Below, in pieces: positions 35,723 to 44,487 of a stretch of 64,000 bases of DNA; within the stretch, counting starts at the first letter, position 1; each line of letters opens with the position of its first letter. The translations under genes were made by a program, and so were the position numbers. The DNA is from Ruegeria lacuscaerulensis ITI-1157 (GTDB lineage: Bacteria; Pseudomonadota; Alphaproteobacteria; Rhodobacterales; Rhodobacteraceae): assembly GCA_000161775.1 (NCBI GenBank), contig GG704596.1, positions 2,070,178 through 2,134,177 of the forward strand, read 5' to 3'. A model generated the notes under the pieces. It ran no database searches. It was not told where the DNA came from and saw only the letters and a list, made by a program, of their open reading frames with translations.

Positions 35723-36538
35723 ATGTCGAAGACCAAGACACGAAGCAAACATGCCGAGAAGGCAGCCGGCCGGATCAAGAAAGCCGAGCGGCGGCGGCAG
35801 ATCCTGCTCGAACTGAAGTTGCGCCCGCATGTCCGGATCAGTGACCTTGCCCGCAGTTTCAACGTGTCGACCGAAACCGTCAGGCGGGATTTCGACGCCT
35901 TGGCCCAAGACGGTCTGGTGGCGCGCGCGCATGGCGGGGCCTCGGCGGCGGCACAGGGGCACTATCCCAGTCTCGACGAGCGCACCGCCGACCGCGCCGC
36001 CGAGCGCGAGAGGATCGGCGGAAAGGCGTCGGAACTGGTGAATGACGGCGATACCGTGATGATCGACTCGGGTTCGACGACGATCCAGCTGGCCCGTGCG
36101 TTGGCGGTGAATGGCACGCGGTGCACGGTCATCACCAACTCGATACCCGTGGCAACGACACTGGGGGACGGCGCCGCCGACGTGATCCTGTGCCCGGGGG
36201 AATACCTGGCCACTGAATCCGCCGTGATCGGCGCAGACACGCTCGAATACCTGTCACGATTCAATGTGGATCGATGCATGATCGGCGCGTCGGGGTTGTC
36301 CGAAGAGGGGCCCTCGGAGGCGATCAGCGGTTTCGCTGCGGTCAAGCGCGCGATGCTGCAGCGCGCGGCCAACCGGCATCTTCTGATAGATGCCCAGAAA
36401 TACGGCGCCAGGGGTCTGGTCCGGGCGGGCACCCTGTCTGACCTGGACAGTATCGTGGTCGATGCCGCACCCGATGGGACATTGCGCGCGGCGCTCGAGG
36501 CGTCGAAGGTCGCCGTGATCGTCGCGGATACGGGATAA
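35723..36538 (+). CDS. DeoR/GlpR-family transcriptional regulator
   Basis: A 271-residue repressor-type protein. A basic, Lys-rich N-terminus precedes the DeoR helix-turn-helix at about 38-60 (RISDLARSFNVSTETVRRDF). The C-terminal sensor domain shows GDTVMIDSGSTTIQLARAL, VITNSIPVA and IGASGLSEEG, the ribose-5-phosphate-isomerase-like fold that binds phosphorylated sugars. It lies 50 bp upstream of phnD and probably controls the phn-HAD genes and possibly the divergent Na/Pi gene. The ATG at 35723 is chosen for length; an upstream in-frame start at 35663 is possible. Confidence 0.88.
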   Translation: MSKTKTRSKHAEKAAGRIKKAERRRQILLELKLRPHVRISDLARSFNVSTETVRRDFDALAQDGLVARAHGGASAAAQGHYPSLDERTADRAAERERIGGKASELVNDGDTVMIDSGSTTIQLARALAVNGTRCTVITNSIPVATTLGDGAADVILCPGEYLATESAVIGADTLEYLSRFNVDRCMIGASGLSEEGPSEAISGFAAVKRAMLQRAANRHLLIDAQKYGARGLVRAGTLSDLDSIVVDAAPDGTLRAALEASKVAVIVADTG

Positions 36539-36588
36539 GAATAATGCTCGCGGTGGAGGAGCCGCATTTCAAGGGAGGACTAAATAAC

Positions 36589-37563
36589 ATGAAATCAGAT
36601 TTCAAACTGCTCATCTCCGCTTCGGCGGTCGCAGTGATGTCATGGGCCACAGGCGCTGCGGCCCAAGACTGCCCGCGCGGAGATCTTGACGAACGGTTCT
36701 GCGACGTGGATGGCGATCTGGTCGCGGATATCCCGACGGACGAAAGCCAGTGGCTTGATCCCGACCCGTTGATTTTTGCCTATACACCGGTCGAGGATCC
36801 GGCCGTCTACAAGACAGCATGGTCCGATTTCATCGACTATCTCAGCGAGAAGACCGGCAAGGATGTCGTGTTTTTCCCAGTCCAGTCGAACGCCGCCCAG
36901 ATCGAGGCGATGCGTTCGGGGCGTCTGCACATCTCGGGGTTCAACACCGGGTCGAACCCGCTTGCCGTGAACTGCGCGGGCTTCCGGCCCTTTACGATCA
37001 TGGCGTCGGCGGATGGCAATTTCGGCTATGAAATGGAGATCATCACCTATCCCGGTTCCGGCATCGAAAAGGTCGAGGATATCCGCGGAAAACAGCTGGC
37101 CTTTACCTCGCCGACGTCGAATTCGGGCTTCAAGGCGCCCTCGGCGATCCTGAAGGCGGATTACGACATGATCCCCGAACGCGACTTCGAGCCGGTGTTT
37201 TCGGGCAAGCATGACAATTCGATCCTCGGTGTCGCCAACAAGGACTATATGGCTGCCTCGATCGCCAACTCGGTGCTGCACCGGATGATCGACCGCGATG
37301 TCATCGAGCCCGAACAGGTGGTTTCGATCTACAAGTCGCAGACCTTCCCGACCACGGGGTTCGGCGTCGTCTACAACCTCAAGCCCGAGCTGCAGGATCA
37401 GATCCGCGATGCCTTCTTCAGCTTCGAGTGGGAGGGCACGACCCTGGAAGAGGAATTCTCGAAGTCCAACGAGGCTCAGTTCATCGAGATGAACTACAAG
37501 GATTTCTGGGAGGTCATCCGCAAGATCGATGCCGCCAACGGCGTCAGCTACGCCTGTCAGTAA
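36589..37563 (+). CDS. phnD: PhnD-like periplasmic binding protein of a phosphonate-type ABC transporter
   Basis: A 324-residue exported protein with a signal peptide ending near residue 24 (TGAAAQ). PhnD-family features include PLIFAYTPVEDP near the N-terminus of the mature protein, FFPVQSNAAQIEAMRSGRLH, and FTSPTSNSGFKAPSAILK with the Ser/Thr-rich loop that binds the phosphonate or phosphate group. The mature N-terminus carries an unusual acidic, Cys-containing extension (CPRGDLDERFCDVDGD). An AGGGAGG ribosome site precedes ATG 36589. The ligand may be a phosphonate, phosphite or phosphate ester. Confidence 0.85.
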   Translation: MKSDFKLLISASAVAVMSWATGAAAQDCPRGDLDERFCDVDGDLVADIPTDESQWLDPDPLIFAYTPVEDPAVYKTAWSDFIDYLSEKTGKDVVFFPVQSNAAQIEAMRSGRLHISGFNTGSNPLAVNCAGFRPFTIMASADGNFGYEMEIITYPGSGIEKVEDIRGKQLAFTSPTSNSGFKAPSAILKADYDMIPERDFEPVFSGKHDNSILGVANKDYMAASIANSVLHRMIDRDVIEPEQVVSIYKSQTFPTTGFGVVYNLKPELQDQIRDAFFSFEWEGTTLEEEFSKSNEAQFIEMNYKDFWEVIRKIDAANGVSYACQ

Positions 37564-37573
37564 ACCGTCAACA

Positions 37574-37606
37574 GCCGGGCAGATACTTGTGAGGGATCTG
37601 CCCGGC
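37574..37606 (+). other. strong intercistronic hairpin between phnD and phnC
   Basis: A perfect 11-bp stem (37574-37584 with 37596-37606) with an 11-base loop lies 10 bp after the phnD stop. There is no following T run, so it is more like an mRNA-stabilising element that raises binding-protein output over the membrane components than a full terminator. Confidence 0.7.
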
Positions 37607-37625
37607 CGGCCATCAAGGGCTTCAA

Positions 37626-38423
37626 ATGCTGCAACTCGAAAAACTGACCAAGACCTACAAGACCGGCGACAAGGCCTTGCAGGGGATCGATCTCGAGGTT
37701 CCCTCGGGCCAGGTTCTGGCCTTGATCGGTCCGTCCGGCGCTGGCAAATCGACGATGATCCGGTGCATCAACCGGCTGGTCGAGCCGACCGGCGGAGCGG
37801 CCATTCTGGACGGCGTGAACCTGACCCGGCTGGGCAGCGGAGCATTGCGGCGGGCGCGGCGGGAAATGGGCATGATCTTTCAGGAATATGCCCTGGTCGA
37901 GCGCCTGACGGTGATGGAGAACGTGCTGTCCGGGCGGCTGGGCTATGTGGGGTTCTGGCGCAGCTTTCTGCGCCGCTATCCGCAATCCGACGTGGACGAA
38001 GCCTTTCGCCTGCTGGATCGCGTGGGCCTTCTGCACATGGCCGACAAGCGCGCCGACGAACTGTCGGGTGGTCAGCGTCAGCGGGTCGGGATCTGCCGAG
38101 CCCTGATCCAGCAGCCAAAGCTGTTGTTGGTCGATGAACCCACGGCATCGCTGGACCCCAAGACCAGCCGCCAGATCATGCGGCTGATCACCGAGTTGTG
38201 CCGCGAACGCGGGCTGGCCGCGATCATCAACATCCATGATGTTGCGCTGGCCCAGATGTTCGTTCCGCGCATCGTCGGGCTGCGGTTCGGAGAAATCGTG
38301 TTCGACGGACCGCCAGATGCGCTGACCTCCGAAAAGCTGACGGAAATCTACGGCGAGGAGGATTGGGAGGCGACCATCGAGAAGGTCGAGGGCGAAGACA
38401 CAGACATCGAGGCCGCGGAATGA
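37626..38423 (+). CDS. phnC: phosphonate-type ABC transporter ATP-binding protein
   Basis: A 265-residue ABC ATPase with Walker [10 protein letters not shown] at 35-43, signature [20 protein letters not shown], Walker [17 protein letters not shown] and switch His in [12 protein letters not shown]. The [28 protein letters not shown] segment after the Q-loop is typical of PhnC. Its stop overlaps the ATG of the first permease gene. Confidence 0.9.
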   Translation: MLQLEKLTKTYKTGDKALQGIDLEVPSGQVLALIGPSGAGKSTMIRCINRLVEPTGGAAILDGVNLTRLGSGALRRARREMGMIFQEYALVERLTVMENVLSGRLGYVGFWRSFLRRYPQSDVDEAFRLLDRVGLLHMADKRADELSGGQRQRVGICRALIQQPKLLLVDEPTASLDPKTSRQIMRLITELCRERGLAAIINIHDVALAQMFVPRIVGLRFGEIVFDGPPDALTSEKLTEIYGEEDWEATIEKVEGEDTDIEAAE

Positions 38424-39235
38424 GCCATCGTGAACTGGATGACATGCTGGGCAAAGGCTGGCGCAAGCCGCATTTCATCGCCAATCCCGCGTTACGCTGG
38501 GGCCTGATCGTCGGGTTTGCGGCTTACCTGGTGGCGGCGGTGATGACGATCGAGGTGGACTGGGCCCGGGTCTATGCCGGGCTGGACCGGGGGGGGCAGT
38601 TCATCCTGTCCTTCACCCGCCCCGATTTCGTGACCCGCGCCGGAGACATCTGGAGCGGACTTCTGGAAAGCATCGTGATGACGGTGGCGGCTTCGGTCGT
38701 CGGCATCCTGATTTCGATTCCCATCGGCCTTGGCGCCGCGCGCAACATCGCACCGCTGCCCGTCTACGTCATCTGCCGCGGCATCGTGGCCATCAGCCGC
38801 GCCTTGCAGGAAATCATCGTGGCGATCCTGCTGGTCGCGATTTTCGGCTTTGGCCCGCTGGCCGGTTTCCTGACCCTCTCCTTTGCGACCATCGGTTTCC
38901 TGTCAAAGCTTCTGGCCGAGGACATCGAGTCGATGGACAAGGTTCAGGCCGAGGCGATCCGGGCCTCGGGGGCGCGGTGGATGCAATGGATCAACTACGG
39001 CGTGCAGCCGCAGGTGATGCCGCGTCTGGTCGGCCTGTCAATGTATCGTATCGACATCAATTTCCGCGAAAGCGCGATCCTGGGGCTGGTGGGGGCCGGT
39101 GGCATCGGGGCGACGCTGAACACTGCCTTCGATCGATATGAATACGACACGGCCGCCGCGATCCTGATTTTGATCATCGGCATCGTGATGGCTCTGGAAT
39201 ACCTGTCGGGAATCATTCGCGCGAGGGTTCAGTGA
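38420..39235 (+). CDS. phnE: phosphonate-type ABC transporter permease (1)
   Basis: A 271-residue membrane protein with about six helices and the PhnE permease loop [19 protein letters not shown] followed by [19 protein letters not shown]. The start at 38420 overlaps the phnC stop (ATGA). It likely forms a heterodimeric pore with the second permease. Confidence 0.9.
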   Translation: MSHRELDDMLGKGWRKPHFIANPALRWGLIVGFAAYLVAAVMTIEVDWARVYAGLDRGGQFILSFTRPDFVTRAGDIWSGLLESIVMTVAASVVGILISIPIGLGAARNIAPLPVYVICRGIVAISRALQEIIVAILLVAIFGFGPLAGFLTLSFATIGFLSKLLAEDIESMDKVQAEAIRASGARWMQWINYGVQPQVMPRLVGLSMYRIDINFRESAILGLVGAGGIGATLNTAFDRYEYDTAAAILILIIGIVMALEYLSGIIRARVQ

Positions 39236-40050
39236 TGCCGGTATTGGAAAAGGAAGGCACACAGGTCTGGCGCCGCCGGACAGCGTCCGAGACACTGATC
39301 CGTTGGTTCGGCTGGCTGATCGGCGTCGCGGTCTTCATGCTGTGCTGGCAGAGGATATCCGAGGCGACCACCTGGTTCTTCGTCTGGGATGCCCCGCGCA
39401 TCGCCAGTGACATCTGGAACCGGGCAACCCCGCCGCGCTGGGAATACATCACTCAGTTGGGGCGCCCGATCTGGGATACGCTGAACATCGCCACGCTGGG
39501 AACGCTGATCGCCCTGTGCCTGGCCGTGCCGGTGGCTTTTCTGGCAGCCCGCAACACCACGCCTTCGGCCCTGTTCGTTCGTCCCTTTGCCTTGCTGATC
39601 ATCGTGGCGACCCGGTCGATCAACTCGCTGATCTGGGCGCTGTTGCTGATTGCGATCATCGGTCCGGGCGTATTTGCCGGCGTAATCGCCATCGCAATCC
39701 GTTCGATCGGCTTCTGCGCCAAGCTTCTGTATGAGGCGATCGAAGAGATCGACCATGGCCAGGTCGAGGCGATCACGGCCACCGGCGCCTCCCGTTGGCA
39801 GGTGATGGCCTATGGGATCGTGCCGCAGATCCTGCCGGCCTTCGCGGGAATTGCCGTGTTCCGCTGGGACATCAACATCCGTGAGTCGACGGTTCTGGGC
39901 CTTGTCGGGGCCGGGGGGGTCGGTCTTCAACTTTCTGCGTCGCTCAACGTTCTGGCCTGGCCGCAGGTCAGCCTGATCCTCATCGTCATCCTCGTGGCCG
40001 TTGTGATCAGCGAATGGGTTTCGGCCAAGGTCCGCGGAGCGATCATTTGA
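39235..40050 (+). CDS. phnE: phosphonate-type ABC transporter permease (2)
   Basis: A 271-residue paralogue of the preceding permease, with EEIDHGQVEAITATGASRWQ and [19 protein letters not shown]. Its ATG overlaps the last base of the preceding stop (TGATG). It is the last transporter gene before the HAD hydrolase. Confidence 0.9.
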   Translation: MPVLEKEGTQVWRRRTASETLIRWFGWLIGVAVFMLCWQRISEATTWFFVWDAPRIASDIWNRATPPRWEYITQLGRPIWDTLNIATLGTLIALCLAVPVAFLAARNTTPSALFVRPFALLIIVATRSINSLIWALLLIAIIGPGVFAGVIAIAIRSIGFCAKLLYEAIEEIDHGQVEAITATGASRWQVMAYGIVPQILPAFAGIAVFRWDINIRESTVLGLVGAGGVGLQLSASLNVLAWPQVSLILIVILVAVVISEWVSAKVRGAII

Positions 40051-40952
40051 TCCCCCTGACCGCCGAGGCCGCGTTCAGGGGCTATGAGGCCGTGCGCCAT
40101 CGCTTGCCGGATGCAAGTGGCCCGACCCGCACGCCGCGACACTGCGATACGCTTGAGGATATCGCGGACGATTTCGATGTCTTTCTGCTGGATGCGTTCG
40201 GCGTTCTGAACATCGGCGAGACGGCGATTCCGGAAACGCCCGAACGTGTCGAGCGGTTGCGGGCGGCGGGCAAGCGGGTGCTGGTGGTGTCGAATGCGGC
40301 AAGCCTGCCGCACGCGTCGCTGGTCGCAAAGTACCAACGGTTGGGCTATGCGTTTGCACCGCAGGAGGTGGTCACCAGCCGCGCGACCCTGGTGGCCGCC
40401 ATGAAAGACCGGCGAGGATTGCATTGGGGGCTCATGGCCTCCCGCGGGGCGGGCCTTCACGATCTGGGTGATCTCGAGGTCAGCTATCTGGAAGACGATC
40501 CTGCAATCTATGATGCGGTGGATGGCTTTCTGATGATCGGCAGTTCCGGTTGGACCGAGCACAGGCAGGCGCTGCTTGAGGCCGCATTGAATCGGCGGCG
40601 GCGCCCGGTCCTGGTGGGAAACCCTGACATCGTCGCACCGCGCGAAACCGGGTTCAGCGCGGAGCCGGGCTATTTTGCCCATCGTCTGGCCGACCGGACC
40701 GGGGTCACGGTGGAATTCTTCGGCAAACCTTTCGCCAATATCTATGATCTTGCGTTTGCGCGTCTGGGCGAAGTTGACCGGTCTCGGGTCGTCATGGTCG
40801 GAGACAGCCTGCATACTGACATCCTTGGTGCACATGCTGCCGGCGTGGCTTCGGCCTTGATCACGGGCTATGGATTCTTTGCCGGCCAGGACGCCGCGCG
40901 CGCCGTGGCCGCTGCGGGCATCGCCCCCGACTATCTGGTTCGGCGACCCTGA
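40047..40952 (+). CDS. HAD superfamily class IIA hydrolase (TIGR01459-like)
   Basis: A 301-residue HAD phosphatase. The start is taken as TTG at 40047, overlapping the phnE stop (TTGA), because it begins right at the family's N-terminus (LIPLTAEAAFRGYEAV). Motif I reads FLLDAFGVLN: the nucleophile Asp is present, but the usual second Asp two residues later is Phe. Motif II is VLVVSNAAS and the C-terminal metal motif VVMVGDSLHTDILGAHAAG is intact. Translational coupling to the transporter suggests it acts on the imported phospho-compound, but the changed motif I leaves activity uncertain. Confidence 0.8.
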   Translation: MIPLTAEAAFRGYEAVRHRLPDASGPTRTPRHCDTLEDIADDFDVFLLDAFGVLNIGETAIPETPERVERLRAAGKRVLVVSNAASLPHASLVAKYQRLGYAFAPQEVVTSRATLVAAMKDRRGLHWGLMASRGAGLHDLGDLEVSYLEDDPAIYDAVDGFLMIGSSGWTEHRQALLEAALNRRRRPVLVGNPDIVAPRETGFSAEPGYFAHRLADRTGVTVEFFGKPFANIYDLAFARLGEVDRSRVVMVGDSLHTDILGAHAAGVASALITGYGFFAGQDAARAVAAAGIAPDYLVRRP

Positions 40953-41011
40953 CAAAAAGCGTGCCCGCTGTGCCAACAGCCTTGGGCGGCGTGCGTGCAT
41001 GTGACAGGGTC

Positions 41012-42199
41012 TCAGTCCTCGAAGGGATCGTCCGCATCCAGAACGGCCTGGGTATCCGCCCCAAAGGTTGGAGGTGCCGCACGATAGGTCACCGGCGTGC
41101 GCGACAGTTTCAGCGGGTTCCCGATCAGTTTGACGGGAGCGGGGTCGGCCTGCATGTCGATCTGCATCTGCCGCGCGGCCACCTGATCCGAGGCAAAGAC
41201 CTGATCCAGCGTCTGAACCGGCCCGACGGGCACTTTCAGCGCCTCGAGGCCTTCGATGACGGCCTTGGTCTCCAGCCGCCGAAGCGCGGGCCGCAGAACG
41301 GCGTTCAATGCGTCGCGGTGTTCCAGCCGGGCCGGGTTGGTTGCAAACCGCGCATCATCGGACAACTGATCGAGGTCAAGAAACCCGCAGAAGCGCCGGA
41401 ACTGGCCGTCATTTCCCACGGCCAGAATGACGTGTCCATCGGCGGCTTCATAAACATCGTAGGGCACGATGTTGGGGTGCCCATTGCCGCGCCGCTGCGG
41501 AACCTGGCCCGAGGTCAGATAGTTCACGCCCTCGTTGATCAGCCATGCGATCTGGCTGTCGACCAGTGCGATGTCGATCTGCTGGCCTTCGCCGGTCTGA
41601 TCCCGGTGGCGCAGTGCGGCCAGAATGCCGACGGTCGCGTACATGCCGCACATCACGTCGGCGATGCCCACGCCCACTTTCATCGGGGCTCCGTCCGGCT
41701 CGCCGGTCAGCGACATGATCCCGCCATAGCCCTGCGCCATCAGGTCATAGCCCGGCTTGGCCGCGTTCGGGCCGGTCTGGCCGTAGCCCGAGATCGAACA
41801 GTAGATCAGCCCCGGAAACTCCCGCGAGAGGGTTTCATGGTCCAGCCCGTATTTGGCCAGCCCGCCGGGTTTGAAATTCTCGATGAGGATGTCGGCATGA
41901 GAGGCCAGCCACCGAATCTGTTCCTGCCCCTCTGGCGTGGCGATATCGATGGCGACGGACTTCTTGTTGCGGTTCGCGGCCATGAAATAGGCGCTCAGAT
42001 CGGTCGGGTTGCCATCCGCGTCGGTGACATAGGGCGGCCCCCACTGGCGGGTATCGTCGCCACCGGTCGCCGGGTTTTCCACCTTGATCACGCTGGCGCC
42101 CAGATCGCCCAACAGCTGCGTGCAGGTCGGGCCGGCCAGAATGCGCGACAGATCCAGAACCTTGACGCCCTTCAGCGGCCCGTCAGATGCGGCCATCAT
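41012..42199 (-). CDS. CaiB/BaiF (class III) CoA-transferase
   Basis: A 395-residue family III CoA-transferase moving CoA between organic acids through an aspartyl-CoA thioester. The catalytic Asp is expected at residue 181 (GVGIADVMCGMYATVG). N-terminal LKGVKVLDLSRILAGPTCTQ and the FMAANRNKKSVAID and ENFKPGG segments are typical. It overlaps the upstream TPP-enzyme gene by 17 bp, so the two are translated together. The acid substrate is not evident. Confidence 0.9.
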   Translation of the reverse strand: MMAASDGPLKGVKVLDLSRILAGPTCTQLLGDLGASVIKVENPATGGDDTRQWGPPYVTDADGNPTDLSAYFMAANRNKKSVAIDIATPEGQEQIRWLASHADILIENFKPGGLAKYGLDHETLSREFPGLIYCSISGYGQTGPNAAKPGYDLMAQGYGGIMSLTGEPDGAPMKVGVGIADVMCGMYATVGILAALRHRDQTGEGQQIDIALVDSQIAWLINEGVNYLTSGQVPQRRGNGHPNIVPYDVYEAADGHVILAVGNDGQFRRFCGFLDLDQLSDDARFATNPARLEHRDALNAVLRPALRRLETKAVIEGLEALKVPVGPVQTLDQVFASDQVAARQMQIDMQADPAPVKLIGNPLKLSRTPVTYRAAPPTFGADTQAVLDADDPFED

Positions 42200-43802
42200 A
42201 GCCTCCGCGGTCGATCTCGGCGGCGATCACGGTGAACGTGTCGGCGGCCAGCGCGGCCTTCAGCGCCGCGCGCAGTTCGGCGCGGTTGCGCGCGGTGTGG
42301 CCGTTGCCGCCGAACGCCCGGCCCATCGCGGCATAGTCATGCCGGTCGAAATCGACGCCCCGGTTGCCCATCTGGCGCTGGCGCTGTTTCAGCTCGATCA
42401 GTGCCAGGCTGGCATCGACAAAGACCAGAAAGATCGGGTTTCCGCCCATTTCCGCGGCGGTCGACAACTCACCGGCGACCATCAGGAACCCGGCATCGCC
42501 GGAAAAGCTGATGACCGGGCGGTCGGGTTCGGCCAGTTTCAGGCCGATCGCCATCGGAACGGCGCAACCCATCGTGCACAGCGCCGAAGACTGGATCAGG
42601 CCGCGCGGCTCCAGGCACTGCCACATCTGGCTGAGAAGGATGCGGTGCGCGCCGCTGTCGGCGGTGGCCAGTGTTTCGGGGGGCAGGGTGGCGCGGGTCT
42701 CGGCGATCACGGCGGCGGGGCCCCAGTCGTCATCGGTGGGAAAGGCCGACGCCAGCGCTGCCTTGACCTGCGCCGGTTGGCCTTGGGGCCAGGTCGGTCG
42801 GGCGGGGTTGCCCTTGGCGATCGCTTCAAGCGTGGCGCCGGTATCGGCCACCAGGTTCAGCCCCGCTTGGTGCATGTAGTGGTCATTCACCACGGCCGAG
42901 ATGTCGATCACGCGTTTCTCGTCCGGGTCCCAGATCTCGCGCCAGCCGGGGCGCATTTCGATCGGGTCGTAGCCCAGACACAGGATCAGGTCGGCCTGTT
43001 CGACCAGCGGCACAAGCTGCGCGTCGGCCAGGGGCGACAGGCCCGCGCCGCCCAGGCACAGCGGGTGATCCTCGGGCACCACGCCCTTGGCCTTGTAGGT
43101 CGTGACGAACGGGATGCCGAAATGTTCCAGAAACGCCCGCACCACGCTGCGCGAGTCGTCATACAGCACGTCCAGCCCGATGATCGCCAACGGACGCTCG
43201 GCCTCGGCCACCCAGCGGCGGGCTTTCTCCAGGCATGTGCCCTCGGGCGCGACGCGGGCGGCTCGGGTCAGCCGTCGTCGCTTGGCGACCGACACCCGGG
43301 TATCGGCGACCGAGATCGGCACGTCGATATGCACCGGCCCCGGTCGCGCCTGCGTGGCCAGTGACACGGCCTTGTCGGCGATGATGTCGGCGCCCTTGGC
43401 CGTCAGGGTGAATGTGCCCTTGGTGATCGAGCGGTAGACCTGCGCGTGATCCATGACCTGATGGGTATAGGTCAGCGCCTCGTCGGCATCGACGCAGCCG
43501 GTCAGCACGATCATCGGCACCCGGTCCTGCAGCGCGTTGGCCACGACATTGATGCCGTTCATGGCCCCCGGGCCCAAGGTCGCCACCAGAATCGCCGGCG
43601 CACCATCGCGATGGTGCACCGCCTCGGCCATGAAACCGGCCGAGTTTTCGTGCTTGGTCAGGTGAAAGGTGATCCCGGCCTGTTCCAGCGCATCGACCAG
43701 GGTCAACACCTCGCCTCCGGGCATGCCGAAGGCGTGGCGGCACCCGGCCTCGTACAGGCGTTGCGCCAGAAGATCCGCAGCGCGGGGGGACAGGTCCTGC
43801 AT
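42183..43802 (-). CDS. thiamine pyrophosphate-dependent enzyme, acetolactate-synthase-like
   Basis: A 539-residue three-domain TPP enzyme. The catalytic Glu is residue 52 (KHENSAGFMAEA). The Mg-TPP motif starts normally (SFSGDAGF), but its end reads VFVDASLALIEL, where most relatives have Asn-Asn. Family candidates are acetolactate synthase, sulfoacetaldehyde acetyltransferase, benzoylformate or oxalyl-CoA decarboxylases; none is a clear match. There is no regulatory ilvH partner. Coupling to a CoA-transferase suggests a CoA-thioester or 2-oxoacid route. The start at 43802 is chosen over an upstream frame extension to 43976 that lacks family similarity. Confidence 0.8.
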   Translation of the reverse strand: MQDLSPRAADLLAQRLYEAGCRHAFGMPGGEVLTLVDALEQAGITFHLTKHENSAGFMAEAVHHRDGAPAILVATLGPGAMNGINVVANALQDRVPMIVLTGCVDADEALTYTHQVMDHAQVYRSITKGTFTLTAKGADIIADKAVSLATQARPGPVHIDVPISVADTRVSVAKRRRLTRAARVAPEGTCLEKARRWVAEAERPLAIIGLDVLYDDSRSVVRAFLEHFGIPFVTTYKAKGVVPEDHPLCLGGAGLSPLADAQLVPLVEQADLILCLGYDPIEMRPGWREIWDPDEKRVIDISAVVNDHYMHQAGLNLVADTGATLEAIAKGNPARPTWPQGQPAQVKAALASAFPTDDDWGPAAVIAETRATLPPETLATADSGAHRILLSQMWQCLEPRGLIQSSALCTMGCAVPMAIGLKLAEPDRPVISFSGDAGFLMVAGELSTAAEMGGNPIFLVFVDASLALIELKQRQRQMGNRGVDFDRHDYAAMGRAFGGNGHTARNRAELRAALKAALAADTFTVIAAEIDRGGYDGRI

Positions 43803-43881
43803 CGAACAAGCTCCGTAAGTTCCGTTGCGCAGCAGATTGCGGAGGTTCCGGGCCGGCGCAAGCCGCATCACGTCAGTGTGA

Positions 43882-44343
43882 CTATTTGACAGCCAGTTCG
43901 GCGATGACGGCGAATTTGGCGTCCAACTCTGCGGCGATCGCGGGCAAGGCGTCACTGCCTTCGACATACGGGGCAAAAACCAGACTGGGCGTCTTGTAGG
44001 ACAGCGTCGCGGTGCCGTCCTCGTTTTCCGTGACGTACAGGCGGATCGGCGCCTCGATCATCGCGGGCACCGATTGTTCCAGAACCCGCACCGCGTAGTC
44101 GTTGTTGAAGACGCCGATCACACGGTTGCCCGGAATGGTGATGCCGCGGGCGGCGGCGGCCTTGGTCGGCCCGGCTTGCGTGACCACGGCCATCCCGTTT
44201 GCCTTGACCGCTGCGATCGTGTCGGCCACCAGCGCGTCATGGGTCTTGGTCGTCGGGTGGACGGCCCAACCCGGCCGCGGTTCGATATCGGCAGCAAGCG
44301 CGGGCAGCGCCAGCAGGCCGAGGAACAACACAAGATATTTCAT
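43882..44343 (-). CDS. DUF302 family exported protein
   Basis: A 153-residue protein with a Sec signal peptide (cleavage near ALPALAA, residue 18) followed by a DUF302 domain: GMAVVTQAGPTKAAAARGIT and RVIGVFNNDYAVRVLEQSV. A GTG one codon earlier could be the start; GGAG lies just upstream of both. Function of the family is unknown; some members sit near sulfur or metal genes. No obvious operon partner. Confidence 0.75.
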   Translation of the reverse strand: MKYLVLFLGLLALPALAADIEPRPGWAVHPTTKTHDALVADTIAAVKANGMAVVTQAGPTKAAAARGITIPGNRVIGVFNNDYAVRVLEQSVPAMIEAPIRLYVTENEDGTATLSYKTPSLVFAPYVEGSDALPAIAAELDAKFAVIAELAVK

Positions 44344-44487
44344 CACGGGTTCTCCAGGTCATGGGTGGCCCGAGTCTTCCCGAAATCCCGGCTGCGTACA
44401 GTCACAATATCGTGGGTGGCGGGCTTGCGCCGGGAGGGCGAAACCCGCACAAGCGACAGTGAGAAACGAAAAAGGCAGGCGAGGGGC

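Noticed and set aside
36589-40050. Phosphonate catabolism operon
   Set aside because: The PhnDCEE transporter is present, but no C-P lyase (phnG-M), PhnX/PhnW or PhnA-type gene follows, so use of a C-P bond cannot be claimed.
41012-43802. Oxalate degradation pair (frc/oxc)
   Set aside because: Attractive from gene order, but the TPP enzyme resembles acetolactate-synthase-type proteins more than oxalyl-CoA decarboxylase; kept only as a hypothesis.
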